A DNA stretch of 9,666 nt. It comes from Flavobacteriales bacterium (GTDB taxonomy: Bacteria; Bacteroidota; Bacteroidia; Flavobacteriales_D; Crocinitomicaceae). Position numbers and translations under genes: made by a program. The notes beneath the pieces are model-generated. The model worked only from the letters and a program-made list of their open reading frames with translations, ran no database searches and was not told where the DNA came from. The stretch is taken from contig CANJQZ010000056.1 in the NCBI GenBank assembly GCA_947476515.1, positions 1 through 9,666 on the forward strand, in the 5' to 3' direction. Shown here in pieces: positions 1 to 7,022 of this stretch (position 1 is the stretch's first letter; each line of letters starts with the position of its first letter).

Positions 1-719
1 AAATAACGAGCATTTATGTCAGCTGAAAATTTAACTAAATCAGTTCTAACCAAAACATTCGCATCAATATTACCACCAGCGATATTCAACATTTTATATC
101 CACCCATTAAATAATAATGGCGCGCTGACTGATATTGTGTTCCGGCAATGGTAGAGCTTTGTAATAGCGATTCGCTTAAATGTGTGGAGGAAACTCCGGC
201 GTAGTAATTTTTACCTTTGAAGTAAGCTCCAAAATTCAAATCTAAACTTGTACTACTCCAATTTATGGATTGATTACCTATGAATAGTGTCGGATCATTG
301 GTAGTTTGAGGTGGAACCCACAAAGGATTCATCCCATAATTCATCATTCCTACTCCAACACCCAAGCCTAAACGACCAGCATTACCAATTTGAATTGGAT
401 ATGAATAATTTAAAAGTAAATTGTTTTGTCTCGAAAAACCAATGGCATCATGATAGAAAGAAATTCCTAATCCACCAGGGAAGAAACGATTCATATTAGC
501 CTCTATATTGAGCACTGCGGAATTTGGAGCTCCATTTACTTTATCCCATTGATTGCGATAAATTGTGGTAGCACAAATACCATCATCTAAACCTGTTTCA
601 CCAGGATTTAAACTCATCTTATCATAGAAGAAATGAGTCAGCAACTTGTCTTGTTGTGCAAATGCACTACTTGCAACAATAAGCAAGGCAAGAGGTAGTA
701 GTCTTAATTTCAATAGCAT
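1..719 (-). CDS. PorP/SprF-family type IX secretion membrane protein, partial (C-terminus beyond left edge)
   Basis: Reading the minus strand from the ATG at 719-717 gives 239 uninterrupted codons running off the left edge. The product starts with a signal peptide (MLLKLRLLPLALLIVASSAFA, cleavage near residue 21) followed by QQDKLLTHFFYDKMSLNPG. That opening, the later IYRNQWDKVNGAPNS stretch (about residues 53-67) and the Gly/Asn-rich strands ending in aromatics are the hallmarks of the PorP/SprF family. These are outer-membrane beta-barrel proteins of about 300-350 residues, so roughly two thirds is present. In this family PorP works with the PorK/N ring of the type IX secretion machine, while SprF-like paralogues pair with a particular secreted adhesin; sequence alone does not separate them here. 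The 217-base gap to the upstream arginase-family gene suggests a separate transcription unit. The family call is firm; the core-PorP versus paralogue role is open. Confidence 0.9.
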   Translation of the reverse strand, partial: MLLKLRLLPLALLIVASSAFAQQDKLLTHFFYDKMSLNPGETGLDDGICATTIYRNQWDKVNGAPNSAVLNIEANMNRFFPGGLGISFYHDAIGFSRQNNLLLNYSYPIQIGNAGRLGLGVGVGMMNYGMNPLWVPPQTTNDPTLFIGNQSINWSSTSLDLNFGAYFKGKNYYAGVSSTHLSESLLQSSTIAGTQYQSARHYYLMGGYKMLNIAGGNIDANVLVRTDLVKFSADINARY

Positions 720-936
720 ATGGTTTATTTAACAAGCATTTCTATTATAAACTTAACAAATTAAGCCTAAAAACAGGATGCTAAAATAAAGAAAAAAATC
801 AATTTGAAAAAAAAAGAACGCAAATAAATTAATTTTATGTTATTGTCAAGTTATAAATAGCCAACAAAACAAAGGTTTATAGCTTGATTTTTTTTCTAAA
901 TATTTTAAATAAAAATAAAATTCTAATTCAAATATT
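720..936. other. AT-rich intergenic region between arginase-family gene and porP-like gene
   Basis: No coding capacity is seen on either strand in these 217 bases. The region is very AT-rich, with A-runs at 791-797 and 806-815. A 10-base direct repeat, AAATATTTTA, lies at 898-907 and 930-939. It must hold the 3' end of the arginase-family transcript and the start region of the PorP/SprF gene. The nearest thing to a Bacteroidota -7 box for the latter is TTAATTTG (minus strand, 764-757), with one mismatch to TAnnTTTG, so I do not call it as a promoter. The one clear structure is the hairpin at 847-886, listed separately. Confidence 0.5.
847..895 (+). terminator. Hairpin plus T8, terminator-like for plus-strand transcription
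   Basis: CAAGTTATAAA (847-857) can pair with TTTATAGCTTG (876-886), giving an 11-pair stem with an 18-base loop and a single G-U wobble in plus-strand RNA. One A and eight consecutive Ts (888-895) follow at once. In minus-strand RNA the wobble becomes an A-C mismatch and the T-run would lie before the stem as an A-run, so the layout fits intrinsic termination on the plus strand only. No plus-strand gene is recognised before it, and the stem is AT-rich, so it may be chance or mark an antisense or small RNA end. Confidence 0.35.
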
Positions 937-2088
937 TTATCCTAATTTTTGATATGTTTTCCACCATAAATCAGGCATTTCATTTTTCATAGCATCATCG
1001 TATTCAGATTTATTGCAGGGTACCATGTGATGGCGGTCAAATTTAGAGAATTCACTTGGCGGATATGGAACTTCCATCCACCATCTTGCCGACTTATTGC
1101 TCTTGTAGAAAATTATTTCGTGATTGCCCTCTTCTAAAAACACTGTGAAACGGGTATAATCTGATTTATCTCCTTTTGGAAAATCTCCTTTTCGAGAAAC
1201 CACACCATCAAGAAAGTACCAGATAGTTTGAGCCAATAAATCAGCTGAAACCTCATTTAAATCTAAACAATTGAAAATTCCCAAACTGGTAACTTTGTCA
1301 CTTATTCCGGCATACTTGGCCAGCTGACATAATTGATCCGCTCTGAAGCCATTAGGATTAGCATTCATCTGACTTAAATCAGCTGCCTTAACAGATTGAA
1401 AATCTATACTAATAATGTCAGCATTTCTAAGTAAGGGTTCAGCTTTAGTGAAATCGGCGTTGAATTCTCCCAAGCGACAAATATCAAAAAACAACTTCTC
1501 AAATAAATCTACTTCTTTTGGTTTAGCGAATGGAATTTGCAAACCAATATTAGAATGATTAAAAAGATAACAAGGTCTTCTCAAAAGCAAACTGCTTATA
1601 AATCCGTCAGCAGTTGGAACTTCGCCTGCTTCCCCGAGATCCAAATTAGAATCAATACAGCAACTATTAATTAATTGTTCTAATTGCTCGTAGCCAATAA
1701 ACATAGCGGTAGTAAGGTCTTGAGAGCCTCCGATTACTATTGGAATAATGTCGTTTTTTACTAATTCTGCAACAATCTGAGACAATGCAAAATAAGTATC
1801 CTTCAATTCTTTACCAGGAAGCAAATCGCCTAGGTCATAAATAGGAAGATCCCAATCCCTTGCTTTAAACAAACGATATAATTTTTCTCGAAAAATATTG
1901 TTTTTGATTTGACTTGCATTAATACCTTCGAGCATTCCTCGATATTCTGGAACGAAAAATAAAGCGCAAGACTTCTTTTCCATTTCCGGAAAACTATCTT
2001 GATGAATTTGAATAACAGAACCCAATTGTTCTTCATCAAAAAACTGATTGGGTGAAATTGCCTGAAAATAAATAGAAAGATCTAGCAT
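937..2088 (-). CDS. Arginase/formimidoylglutamase-family protein with degenerate metal site
   Basis: The 383-residue protein has the ureohydrolase (arginase/agmatinase/HutG) fold signature in order. GGSQD at 120-124 sits where the family has GGxHD, DSNLD at 146-150 where it has DAHxD, and SIDFQ at 227-231 where it has SxDxD. Three of the six usual Mn ligands are therefore changed (His to Gln123, His to Asn148, Asp to Gln231), while D146, D150 and D229 remain. A C-terminal extension (about 310-383) carries RWWMEVPYP (335-343), ERHH-like DRHH and a terminal WWxTYQKL, which I recognise from Bacteroidota proteins labelled formimidoylglutamase. Family members hydrolyse guanidino or formimino groups; with this site, classical di-manganese catalysis is doubtful, so the usual label may be wrong. 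A -7 box lies 19 bases upstream of the ATG, which suggests its own promoter. The fold is confident; the reaction is not. Confidence 0.8.
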   Translation of the reverse strand: MLDLSIYFQAISPNQFFDEEQLGSVIQIHQDSFPEMEKKSCALFFVPEYRGMLEGINASQIKNNIFREKLYRLFKARDWDLPIYDLGDLLPGKELKDTYFALSQIVAELVKNDIIPIVIGGSQDLTTAMFIGYEQLEQLINSCCIDSNLDLGEAGEVPTADGFISSLLLRRPCYLFNHSNIGLQIPFAKPKEVDLFEKLFFDICRLGEFNADFTKAEPLLRNADIISIDFQSVKAADLSQMNANPNGFRADQLCQLAKYAGISDKVTSLGIFNCLDLNEVSADLLAQTIWYFLDGVVSRKGDFPKGDKSDYTRFTVFLEEGNHEIIFYKSNKSARWWMEVPYPPSEFSKFDRHHMVPCNKSEYDDAMKNEMPDLWWKTYQKLG

Positions 2089-2107
2089 GGATAATTTGTC
2101 ATTTAGA

Positions 2108-2115
2108 CAAAACTA
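2108..2115 (-). promoter_or_regulatory. Candidate -7 box (TAGTTTTG) for the arginase-family gene
   Basis: On the minus strand 2115-2108 reads TAGTTTTG, an exact match to the Bacteroidota -7 consensus TAnnTTTG, ending 19 bases before the ATG at 2088. The nearest TTTG that could act as a -33 element is at 2143-2140, 24 bases away, which is a little long. The box sits in the 96-base gap after the pyrophosphohydrolase gene and implies that the arginase-family gene can be transcribed independently of it. Confidence 0.45.
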
Positions 2116-2184
2116 TCTATTCCAACTGCGGTAATACTTCAAACCGTGAAAAGAAATGAAACAAGTAAAGTGAATAACTTGAAA

Positions 2185-2577
2185 TTATTGCTCTAGAATT
2201 GATTTAATATTGGGACGGAAATACAAATTAGACTTGAGTACTTTTCCATCCTCCCGATAAATTGGATTTCCATTTTCATCCAATTTACTCATGTTGGATC
2301 GTTGAATTTCTTCAAAGACTTCAATAATTTTATCTTGCAAGCCATGTCGTAATATGGTACCACAAAGAATATACAATTGATCCCCTAGAGCATCTGCTAT
2401 TTCAACAATATCATTATTTTTTGCAGCTTCCAAGTACTCTTCATTTTCTTCCTTCATCAAATTGAATCGCAGTTCAATATCAGCTTCAGAAAGATTGGCT
2501 GTTGGAGCATAGTTATTTTCTATGCCAAAAGCATCGTGAAATGTTGCAACGGCAGCGATAGTTTCTTTTAATTTCAT
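2185..2577 (-). CDS. MazG/PRA-PH-like all-alpha nucleoside triphosphate pyrophosphohydrolase
   Basis: This 130-residue, mostly helical, acidic protein has the metal-binding pattern of the all-alpha NTP pyrophosphohydrolase superfamily. EENEE (43-47) is on one helix, and EIAD (59-62) followed by D66 on the next is the EExxE...ExxD arrangement that holds Mg. A later loop, SNMSKLDENG (94-103), and a basic Lys/Arg-rich strand (REDGKVLKS, 108-116) match the substrate-binding tail of the phosphoribosyl-ATP-pyrophosphatase-like branch. Members hydrolyse (d)NTPs or related nucleotides to the monophosphate and pyrophosphate, often to clean the nucleotide pool; the true substrate is not evident. It is not a HisE in context, since no histidine-biosynthesis gene is nearby. 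The start lies 18 bases after the stop of the E1 gene, so the two are probably co-transcribed. The length is normal and no defect is seen. Confidence 0.8.
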   Translation of the reverse strand: MKLKETIAAVATFHDAFGIENNYAPTANLSEADIELRFNLMKEENEEYLEAAKNNDIVEIADALGDQLYILCGTILRHGLQDKIIEVFEEIQRSNMSKLDENGNPIYREDGKVLKSNLYFRPNIKSILEQ

Positions 2578-2595
2578 TATAAAAAATTTAATTTC

Positions 2596-4683
2596 TTATT
2601 CTTCTAGAAGTGCTTTTAATGCTACTTCTACTTTACTTGCATTCGGAAGCAACGCAGCTTCTAAAATGGTGTTTAATGGGATGGCAGGTGTGTCTACTGA
2701 TCCTACAATTTTTATTGCTGCATCTAGGTGTTTAAAATTATCTCTTTGCAATCTTCCTGCTAAACCTAGAGAGAAAGAACACTCGATAGATTCTTCTGTA
2801 ACAATCATTATTTTACCATGACGACGACAAAGGGCATTCATAGCTTCATGATCCAGCGGATTCAAACTCCTTAAATCAAGAATCTCAACTTTTCCCTCGA
2901 AATTCTGAGCTGCTTCAAGCGACCAATATACCCCACGACCATAGGTAATAATACCGCAAGAACTTCCATCATTAATACTTGATTCTGCTGCATGCATTAC
3001 AATTCGGGCTTTCCCAATTGGAATGATGTAATCTTCGTCTGGTTCAGGAGACATCGCGCCTTCTGTACCAGGGATTTTTGACCAATACAATCCTTTATGT
3101 TCGAGAATCACAACTGGATTTGGGTCGTAGAATGCTGCTTTCATCAACCCTTTTAGGTCAGCTCCTGTCGATGGATAGACCACTTTAATTCCTCTAATAT
3201 TGGTCAGCACTGATTCAACACTCGACGAATGATAAGGTCCACCAGAACCATAAGCGCCAATGGGAACACGAATTACGCAACTCACAGGCCACTTACCATT
3301 TGACAAATAATAAGAGCGAGAAACCTCCGTAAACAATTGATTCAATCCAGGCCAGATATAATCAGCGAATTGAACCTCAACAAAAGGTTTTAAACCAACG
3401 GCAGACATTCCAACAGTGGAACCAATGATAAATGCTTCTTGAATTGGCGTATTAAAAACACGATCATCTCCAAAGGTTTGGGCTAATGTTGCTGCTTCTC
3501 GAAACACACCACCTAATCGCCCTCCAACATCTTGTCCATACAGCAATGCTTCTGGGTGCTTTTGCATCAATTCACGAACAGCGAATAAAGCAGAATCAAC
3601 CATCACAGTTTTCTTTTTGCCTGAAGGTTCACGCGTACCTTTTTCTTCTGTTATTTCTGTTGGAGCAAAAATAAAATTAGTTACCTCTTCAGGCAAGGGT
3701 TCGTCGGCATTAAGTGCTTTTTCGTATGCGGTATCTACCGCCTTTTTGATCTCGGCTTCAACATTAATTATATCTGCTAATGAAACTCCTTTTTCTTGAA
3801 TTAACTTGCGTAATTTAGGATACGGATCGCTCTTAGCTGCTTCGACGAGATCGTCTCTGTACCATTCTTTTCGAACACCAGAAGTATGATGGCCTAAAAG
3901 TGGAACTTTGGCATGCAGAATAAAGGGTCTTCTTTCCTTTCTTACAATTTCGAAAATTTCTTGAACAGTTTGGTAAGAAGTTTCAAAGTCACTGCCATCG
4001 ATTGCCCTAACTTCAATGCCATTAAAACCTTTTGCATAAGTTGCAATGTCTTGCGCTCTTGTTTCTGAAGCGTTGGCAGATATATCCCAACCATTATCTT
4101 GAACCAGATAAACAATCGGAAATTGCTTCAATGCCGCCATTTGAAAAGCTTCTGAAACTTCTCCTTCTGTGCAAGAAGCATCTCCTAGAGAGCAAACCAC
4201 AATCGGTGCATTCGTTGCATCGACAGAAGACAATCCTGTTTTCTCTTTATACTGAATCCCCATAGCAATACCAGTTGTTGGAATTGCCTGCATACCAGTT
4301 GCAGAAGATTGATGAATTATTTTAGGTTGGTGCTCATTATTAAGAGAAGGATGCGCATAATAAGTTCTACCACCTGAAAAGGGGTCGTCTTTTTTTGCAA
4401 AAATCTGCAACATTAATTCATAAGGTGACACCCCTATTCCTAATAGAATACTATCATCTCGATAATAGGGAGATACCCAATCTTGTGGCTTTAATTGTAA
4501 GGCAAGAGCCAATTGAATTGCTTCATGACCGCGCGACGAAGCGTGGACATATTTGGCTGTGACATCCTTATTATCCTCATATTTTTCGGATAAAGTTTTT
4601 GCGGTGCACATGAGTTTAAAAGCCTCGAGCAGCGTATCTTTAGAGATGTCTTGATTCAATTCCTTATTGTTATTTATTGTCAT
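2596..4683 (-). CDS. Fused E1 alpha/beta 2-oxoacid dehydrogenase (branched-chain 2-oxoacid type), thiamine-dependent
   Basis: One 695-residue chain carries both E1 subunits. Residues about 15-330 are the alpha part: RGHEA, SPYYRDD and DPFSGGRTYY near the entry channel, a thiamine-diphosphate/Mg motif beginning GDASCTEGE (167-175) and ending QDNGW (195-199), and GHHTSGVRKEWYRDD (264 on), which fits the conserved loop. A charged linker (about 331-358) leads to the beta part, with TPIQEAF (catalytic Glu416), YHSSSVE (His485) and a transketolase C-terminal domain (about 573-683). E1 decarboxylates the 2-oxoacid and passes the acyl group to lipoyl-E2; no E2 or E3 gene is in the window. The frame stays open to a TTG at 4704, but that codon lies inside a -7 promoter box, so I place the start at ATG 4683 (MTINNNKEL); ATG 4689 is possible. 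Leucine/isoleucine/valine-derived substrates are likely, but pyruvate-type use is not excluded. Confidence 0.88.
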   Translation of the reverse strand: MTINNNKELNQDISKDTLLEAFKLMCTAKTLSEKYEDNKDVTAKYVHASSRGHEAIQLALALQLKPQDWVSPYYRDDSILLGIGVSPYELMLQIFAKKDDPFSGGRTYYAHPSLNNEHQPKIIHQSSATGMQAIPTTGIAMGIQYKEKTGLSSVDATNAPIVVCSLGDASCTEGEVSEAFQMAALKQFPIVYLVQDNGWDISANASETRAQDIATYAKGFNGIEVRAIDGSDFETSYQTVQEIFEIVRKERRPFILHAKVPLLGHHTSGVRKEWYRDDLVEAAKSDPYPKLRKLIQEKGVSLADIINVEAEIKKAVDTAYEKALNADEPLPEEVTNFIFAPTEITEEKGTREPSGKKKTVMVDSALFAVRELMQKHPEALLYGQDVGGRLGGVFREAATLAQTFGDDRVFNTPIQEAFIIGSTVGMSAVGLKPFVEVQFADYIWPGLNQLFTEVSRSYYLSNGKWPVSCVIRVPIGAYGSGGPYHSSSVESVLTNIRGIKVVYPSTGADLKGLMKAAFYDPNPVVILEHKGLYWSKIPGTEGAMSPEPDEDYIIPIGKARIVMHAAESSINDGSSCGIITYGRGVYWSLEAAQNFEGKVEILDLRSLNPLDHEAMNALCRRHGKIMIVTEESIECSFSLGLAGRLQRDNFKHLDAAIKIVGSVDTPAIPLNTILEAALLPNASKVEVALKALLEE

Positions 4684-4701
4684 ACCCATTAGAAGAAGCA
4701 A

Positions 4702-4709
4702 CAAAGATA
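4702..4709 (-). promoter_or_regulatory. Candidate -7 box (TATCTTTG) for the E1-pyrophosphohydrolase operon
   Basis: The minus strand at 4709-4702 reads TATCTTTG, an exact match to TAnnTTTG. It ends 18 bases before the ATG at 4683, nearly the same distance as the boxes of the pruA and arginase-family genes. No clear TTG is found 19-21 bases upstream (TTC at that place), so the -33 half is weak. The box rules against the TTG at 4704 as start codon, because that TTG is the last three bases of the box. Confidence 0.45.
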
Positions 4710-4735
4710 CAAAACGAATTATAAAGCCCGAATAG

Positions 4736-4776
4736 AAAAATAAAGGACAATCGTATTACGGTTAAGGCGTGTCCTT
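4736..4776 (-). terminator. Candidate intrinsic terminator after the outer-membrane barrel gene
   Basis: On the minus strand AAGGACA (4776-4770) pairs perfectly with TGTCCTT (4749-4743) across a 20-base loop. The stem is followed by T, A and five Ts (4742-4736). It begins within the stop codon of the barrel gene (4777-4775) and lies before the E1 promoter box, so it would separate the two units. The stem is only 7 pairs and the loop is long, hence moderate confidence. Confidence 0.5.
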
Positions 4777-5815
4777 AGAAATCAAAAAACACACCTAGGC
4801 TTATAGGTCTTAATACAGGTCCTTTATCAAGTTGGAATATGCTTTTAAGACTGTATTGAACTAATAAATTGGCATTTCCATAACCCACCATTACAAGAGC
4901 ATTTGCTTGCAATCCAGTCAAGAAATAGTCATCATTGATTTTGCCAATATTTTTCTTTCCATTATCCTCCCACTTTGTTTTCCAATTTGCTGAAAGGCGA
5001 AAACCTCCAACAACACCTGCAGAAAGATGCCAGGCTGTAGCAGCATTATCACTTGTGTTAAATTCAAATAGTAGAGGAATTTGCAGGTAGGTCGATCTAA
5101 GTGAATTTTGAGTATAATCAACCGTAGAATTAATTGTGCCAAAAATTGAATCATTATTTTTATTTAAGTCAATATTATTCTTCAACCCATAATGATTCCA
5201 ATTAAAACCTAGACCTGTTGTAAAAACAACATACTCTTTATGAAGCGGAATGCTTTTTTCAAGTACATTAAAATTCATCGAAAAGGTTTTAGCACAATCC
5301 AAATTCATGAAGGGAGCATCCTTTGATAACATGATTTTGTTGTCAGAATTCAAAAGCCCTAAAACGCTTAGTCCAATTCCAGCCCAATGTGCATTTTCAT
5401 TTACAAAAACACTTTCATCATTTTCATTATTAAACTTGAAATCAAAACCTCCCTCATCTCCAGTCATTCCTTCAATTAGTATTTTCGCACCTGGTTTTCG
5501 ATCAATATCGTCCTTAAAAATGAAAATATTTTGCTTTCCATTAATTACTTGAATGGAATCATTTATAAATACATTTTCTTCATTATCTATAATGGTATCT
5601 ATGAAAACTTGCATTTTTTTGTTGCCTTTAAAATTATCATCATTACTGTAAACTATTTTCATTTGTTTCTCAATAACAGCATCAACATCATTTACTTTTA
5701 CATCAATAATTGTAGTGTCATTTCCTTCTATAGTAATAATTCTTTTCACCTCTTGTTTTTGTGCAGAGGCTATAAAAGAAATTAATAGAATTGTAATTAG
5801 TAATGAGCTTTTCAT
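4775..5815 (-). CDS. Putative outer-membrane beta-barrel protein (PorT-like), function unknown
   Basis: The 346-residue product opens with a clear signal peptide (MKSSLLITILLISFIASA, cleavage before Q19). Residues about 20-135 are an acidic, Asn-rich periplasmic or surface section made of short alternating strands, with patterns such as TIEGNDTTIIDVKVND and FIDTIIDNEENVFINDS. From about 140 to the end there are amphipathic strands with the YLQIPLLFEF and GVVGGFRLS patterns of Bacteroidota outer-membrane barrels (the PF13568-type group), and the chain ends LGVFFDF, a C-terminal aromatic as expected for insertion by BAM. I do not recognise a specific function. It has 84 bases upstream without a convincing -7 box (nearest CACTTTTG, minus strand 5857-5850) and is followed by a candidate terminator, so it is either a single-gene unit or the last gene after the DUF2141 gene. 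Confidence 0.75.
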   Translation of the reverse strand: MKSSLLITILLISFIASAQKQEVKRIITIEGNDTTIIDVKVNDVDAVIEKQMKIVYSNDDNFKGNKKMQVFIDTIIDNEENVFINDSIQVINGKQNIFIFKDDIDRKPGAKILIEGMTGDEGGFDFKFNNENDESVFVNENAHWAGIGLSVLGLLNSDNKIMLSKDAPFMNLDCAKTFSMNFNVLEKSIPLHKEYVVFTTGLGFNWNHYGLKNNIDLNKNNDSIFGTINSTVDYTQNSLRSTYLQIPLLFEFNTSDNAATAWHLSAGVVGGFRLSANWKTKWEDNGKKNIGKINDDYFLTGLQANALVMVGYGNANLLVQYSLKSIFQLDKGPVLRPISLGVFFDF

Positions 5816-5899
5816 AATAAAATAATTTTTAAAAGATTAGACGCAAAAACAAAAGTGAAGGTTACTTACTCGAATAGATATTTCATTTTACAATAACAA

Positions 5900-6328
5900 C
5901 TAATAGACTAAACGCGCACTTATGGACTTATTTTTTGTCACAGAAAAAGAGCACTCTTCAAAAGTTGGAATAGAAAATTTTGGGCGAATATTATTAGAGA
6001 AAGCAAATGCTTCAGTTGGGATGGATAGAAAATTTTTATCACAAACCTTATTGCCATTTTCATCATGATAGAAACATACCGCATACTTACCAGGCTCCAA
6101 ATCATGAAAAGTAACTGAAGCTTCCGAAGAAGTAACTTTCACGCGAAGTGTTTTAAGTGTTTGACCTACTTTTGCAAACTTAGATGGATCATTGTATAAT
6201 CCAAATTCAATCAAACCATTTTTATTTGCAATTCCGGTGAGTGTAACCGTCAAATCAAATTTATTTTTCTGTGCTAAATTCGAAAGCGAAAAGAAACCTA
6301 CTGAGAAAAGCAATAGCAACAACCTCAT
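5900..6328 (-). CDS. Secreted DUF2141-family protein
   Basis: The frame is open to an ATG at 6382, but the sensible start is the ATG at 6328, which yields 142 residues. It begins directly with a signal peptide (MRLLLLLFSVGFFSLSNLA) and lies only 4 bases after the stop of the hydroxylase gene, instead of overlapping it by 50. The mature protein is a small beta-sandwich-like domain with the DUF2141 pattern: DLTVTLTGIANKNGLIEFGLYN near the N-terminus, FHDLEPGKYAVCFYHDENGN (74-93), then FLSIPTEAFAFSNN (100-113). The HDENGN segment resembles a calcium-loop-like turn, which is typical of the family. No biochemical role is known to me for DUF2141. Its position as third gene of a packed operon with an FkbM methyltransferase and a membrane hydroxylase suggests an envelope-related job in the periplasm or outside the cell. 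Confidence 0.85.
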   Translation of the reverse strand: MRLLLLLFSVGFFSLSNLAQKNKFDLTVTLTGIANKNGLIEFGLYNDPSKFAKVGQTLKTLRVKVTSSEASVTFHDLEPGKYAVCFYHDENGNKVCDKNFLSIPTEAFAFSNNIRPKFSIPTFEECSFSVTKNKSISARLVY

Positions 6329-6332
6329 CTTG

Positions 6333-7022
6333 TCAAAAATTAGTTTTAAAAATCCGATCCATCCAAATAAAAGTAGAGGCATAATTTCCTGTTAATTTTG
6401 CATGATGATCATCATGATGTTTGGTTTTACTTATACCTGGAATTTGATTTGAAATGGGTAAGTTCAAATCTGAATGAATGTGAATCTCATGAAAATTTCT
6501 AAGTGCCCCAAAGATCCAAAATGCATACATATTAATAGGCATAAATATTAATATCAAGCCAAAACCAAGCAGTGCTCCAATCATACCCAGCATCCATTCA
6601 AATGGATGTGCATAAAGATATTCTAACGGGAATGGTTTAGAAGCTCGGTGATGAATGTAGTGAACATGTTTCAACATAAACTTATTTTGATGCAACCATC
6701 TATGCATAAAGTAGAAAAATATATCATCAAAAACAAAAGCAACTACTACTTGAATAATGATTATCCAAACATTTGATGAAACGGTATTAAAAAGTGAAAA
6801 ACCATAATACGCTCCCAAACCTGAAAAGCATAGCAATACGAATAGATTAAAAAAATATAAGGGCATTCTTTTTAAAAATATACCTGGTGCATATGGTTTA
6901 TTTTGAATAGCGAAAGATTTAAAAAAATTGGTGTATAGCACCAAAAGACTATACACTAATCCAATAAAATTTGTAAGAACTACAAGTAAGACAGTATATA
7001 TTGCAAAAGAGTAAGGGGTCAT
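6333..7022 (-). CDS. Sterol desaturase / fatty acid hydroxylase superfamily membrane protein
   Basis: This 229-residue integral membrane protein has hydrophobic segments near 5-30, 55-78, 85-105 and 143-172. It carries the histidine clusters of the di-iron hydroxylase superfamily (PF04116 type): HRWLH at 107-111, HYIHH at 121-125, HEIHIH at 178-183 and HHDDHH at 202-207. These bind the two irons that activate oxygen for hydroxylation or desaturation of a lipid; characterised relatives act on sterols, sphingoid bases, alkylglycerols or carotenoids, and the substrate here cannot be read from sequence. All clusters are intact and the length is normal. Its ATG shares the ATGA overlap (7022-7019) with the stop of the upstream methyltransferase gene, which indicates translational coupling, and the DUF2141 gene follows after 4 bases. 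An auxiliary electron donor is not encoded nearby. Confidence 0.88.
   Translation of the reverse strand: MTPYSFAIYTVLLVVLTNFIGLVYSLLVLYTNFFKSFAIQNKPYAPGIFLKRMPLYFFNLFVLLCFSGLGAYYGFSLFNTVSSNVWIIIIQVVVAFVFDDIFFYFMHRWLHQNKFMLKHVHYIHHRASKPFPLEYLYAHPFEWMLGMIGALLGFGLILIFMPINMYAFWIFGALRNFHEIHIHSDLNLPISNQIPGISKTKHHDDHHAKLTGNYASTFIWMDRIFKTNF

Noticed and set aside
898..939. Direct repeat AAATATTTTA as a possible att site or mobile-element scar
   Set aside because: Ten AT-only bases in very AT-rich DNA; the interval holds no gene and shows no duplication beyond the repeat.
4684..4704. Extended N-terminus of the E1 protein starting at TTG 4704
   Set aside because: The TTG is inside the -7 box, the added residues (a Leu run) are not part of the E1 family, and two ATGs lie just downstream.
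5531..5785. 84-codon plus-strand open frame opposite the barrel gene
   Set aside because: It is an Ile/Tyr/Asn-rich translation of AT-rich antisense DNA without motifs or a promoter; it is a shadow of the real minus-strand gene. The same holds for the plus-strand frames at 311-499, 3486-3799, 4032-4265, 5250-5552, 6192-6395, 7254-7496 and 8741-9569.
5850..5874. Small hairpin AAGT/ACTT with a T-rich tail after the DUF2141 gene as a terminator
   Set aside because: A 4-pair stem is too weak to call; read-through into the barrel gene cannot be excluded.
6329..6382. Longer start of the DUF2141 protein at ATG 6382
   Set aside because: It would overlap the hydroxylase gene by 50 bases and bury the signal peptide behind 18 extra residues; ATG 6328 gives a clean signal peptide and a 4-base gap.
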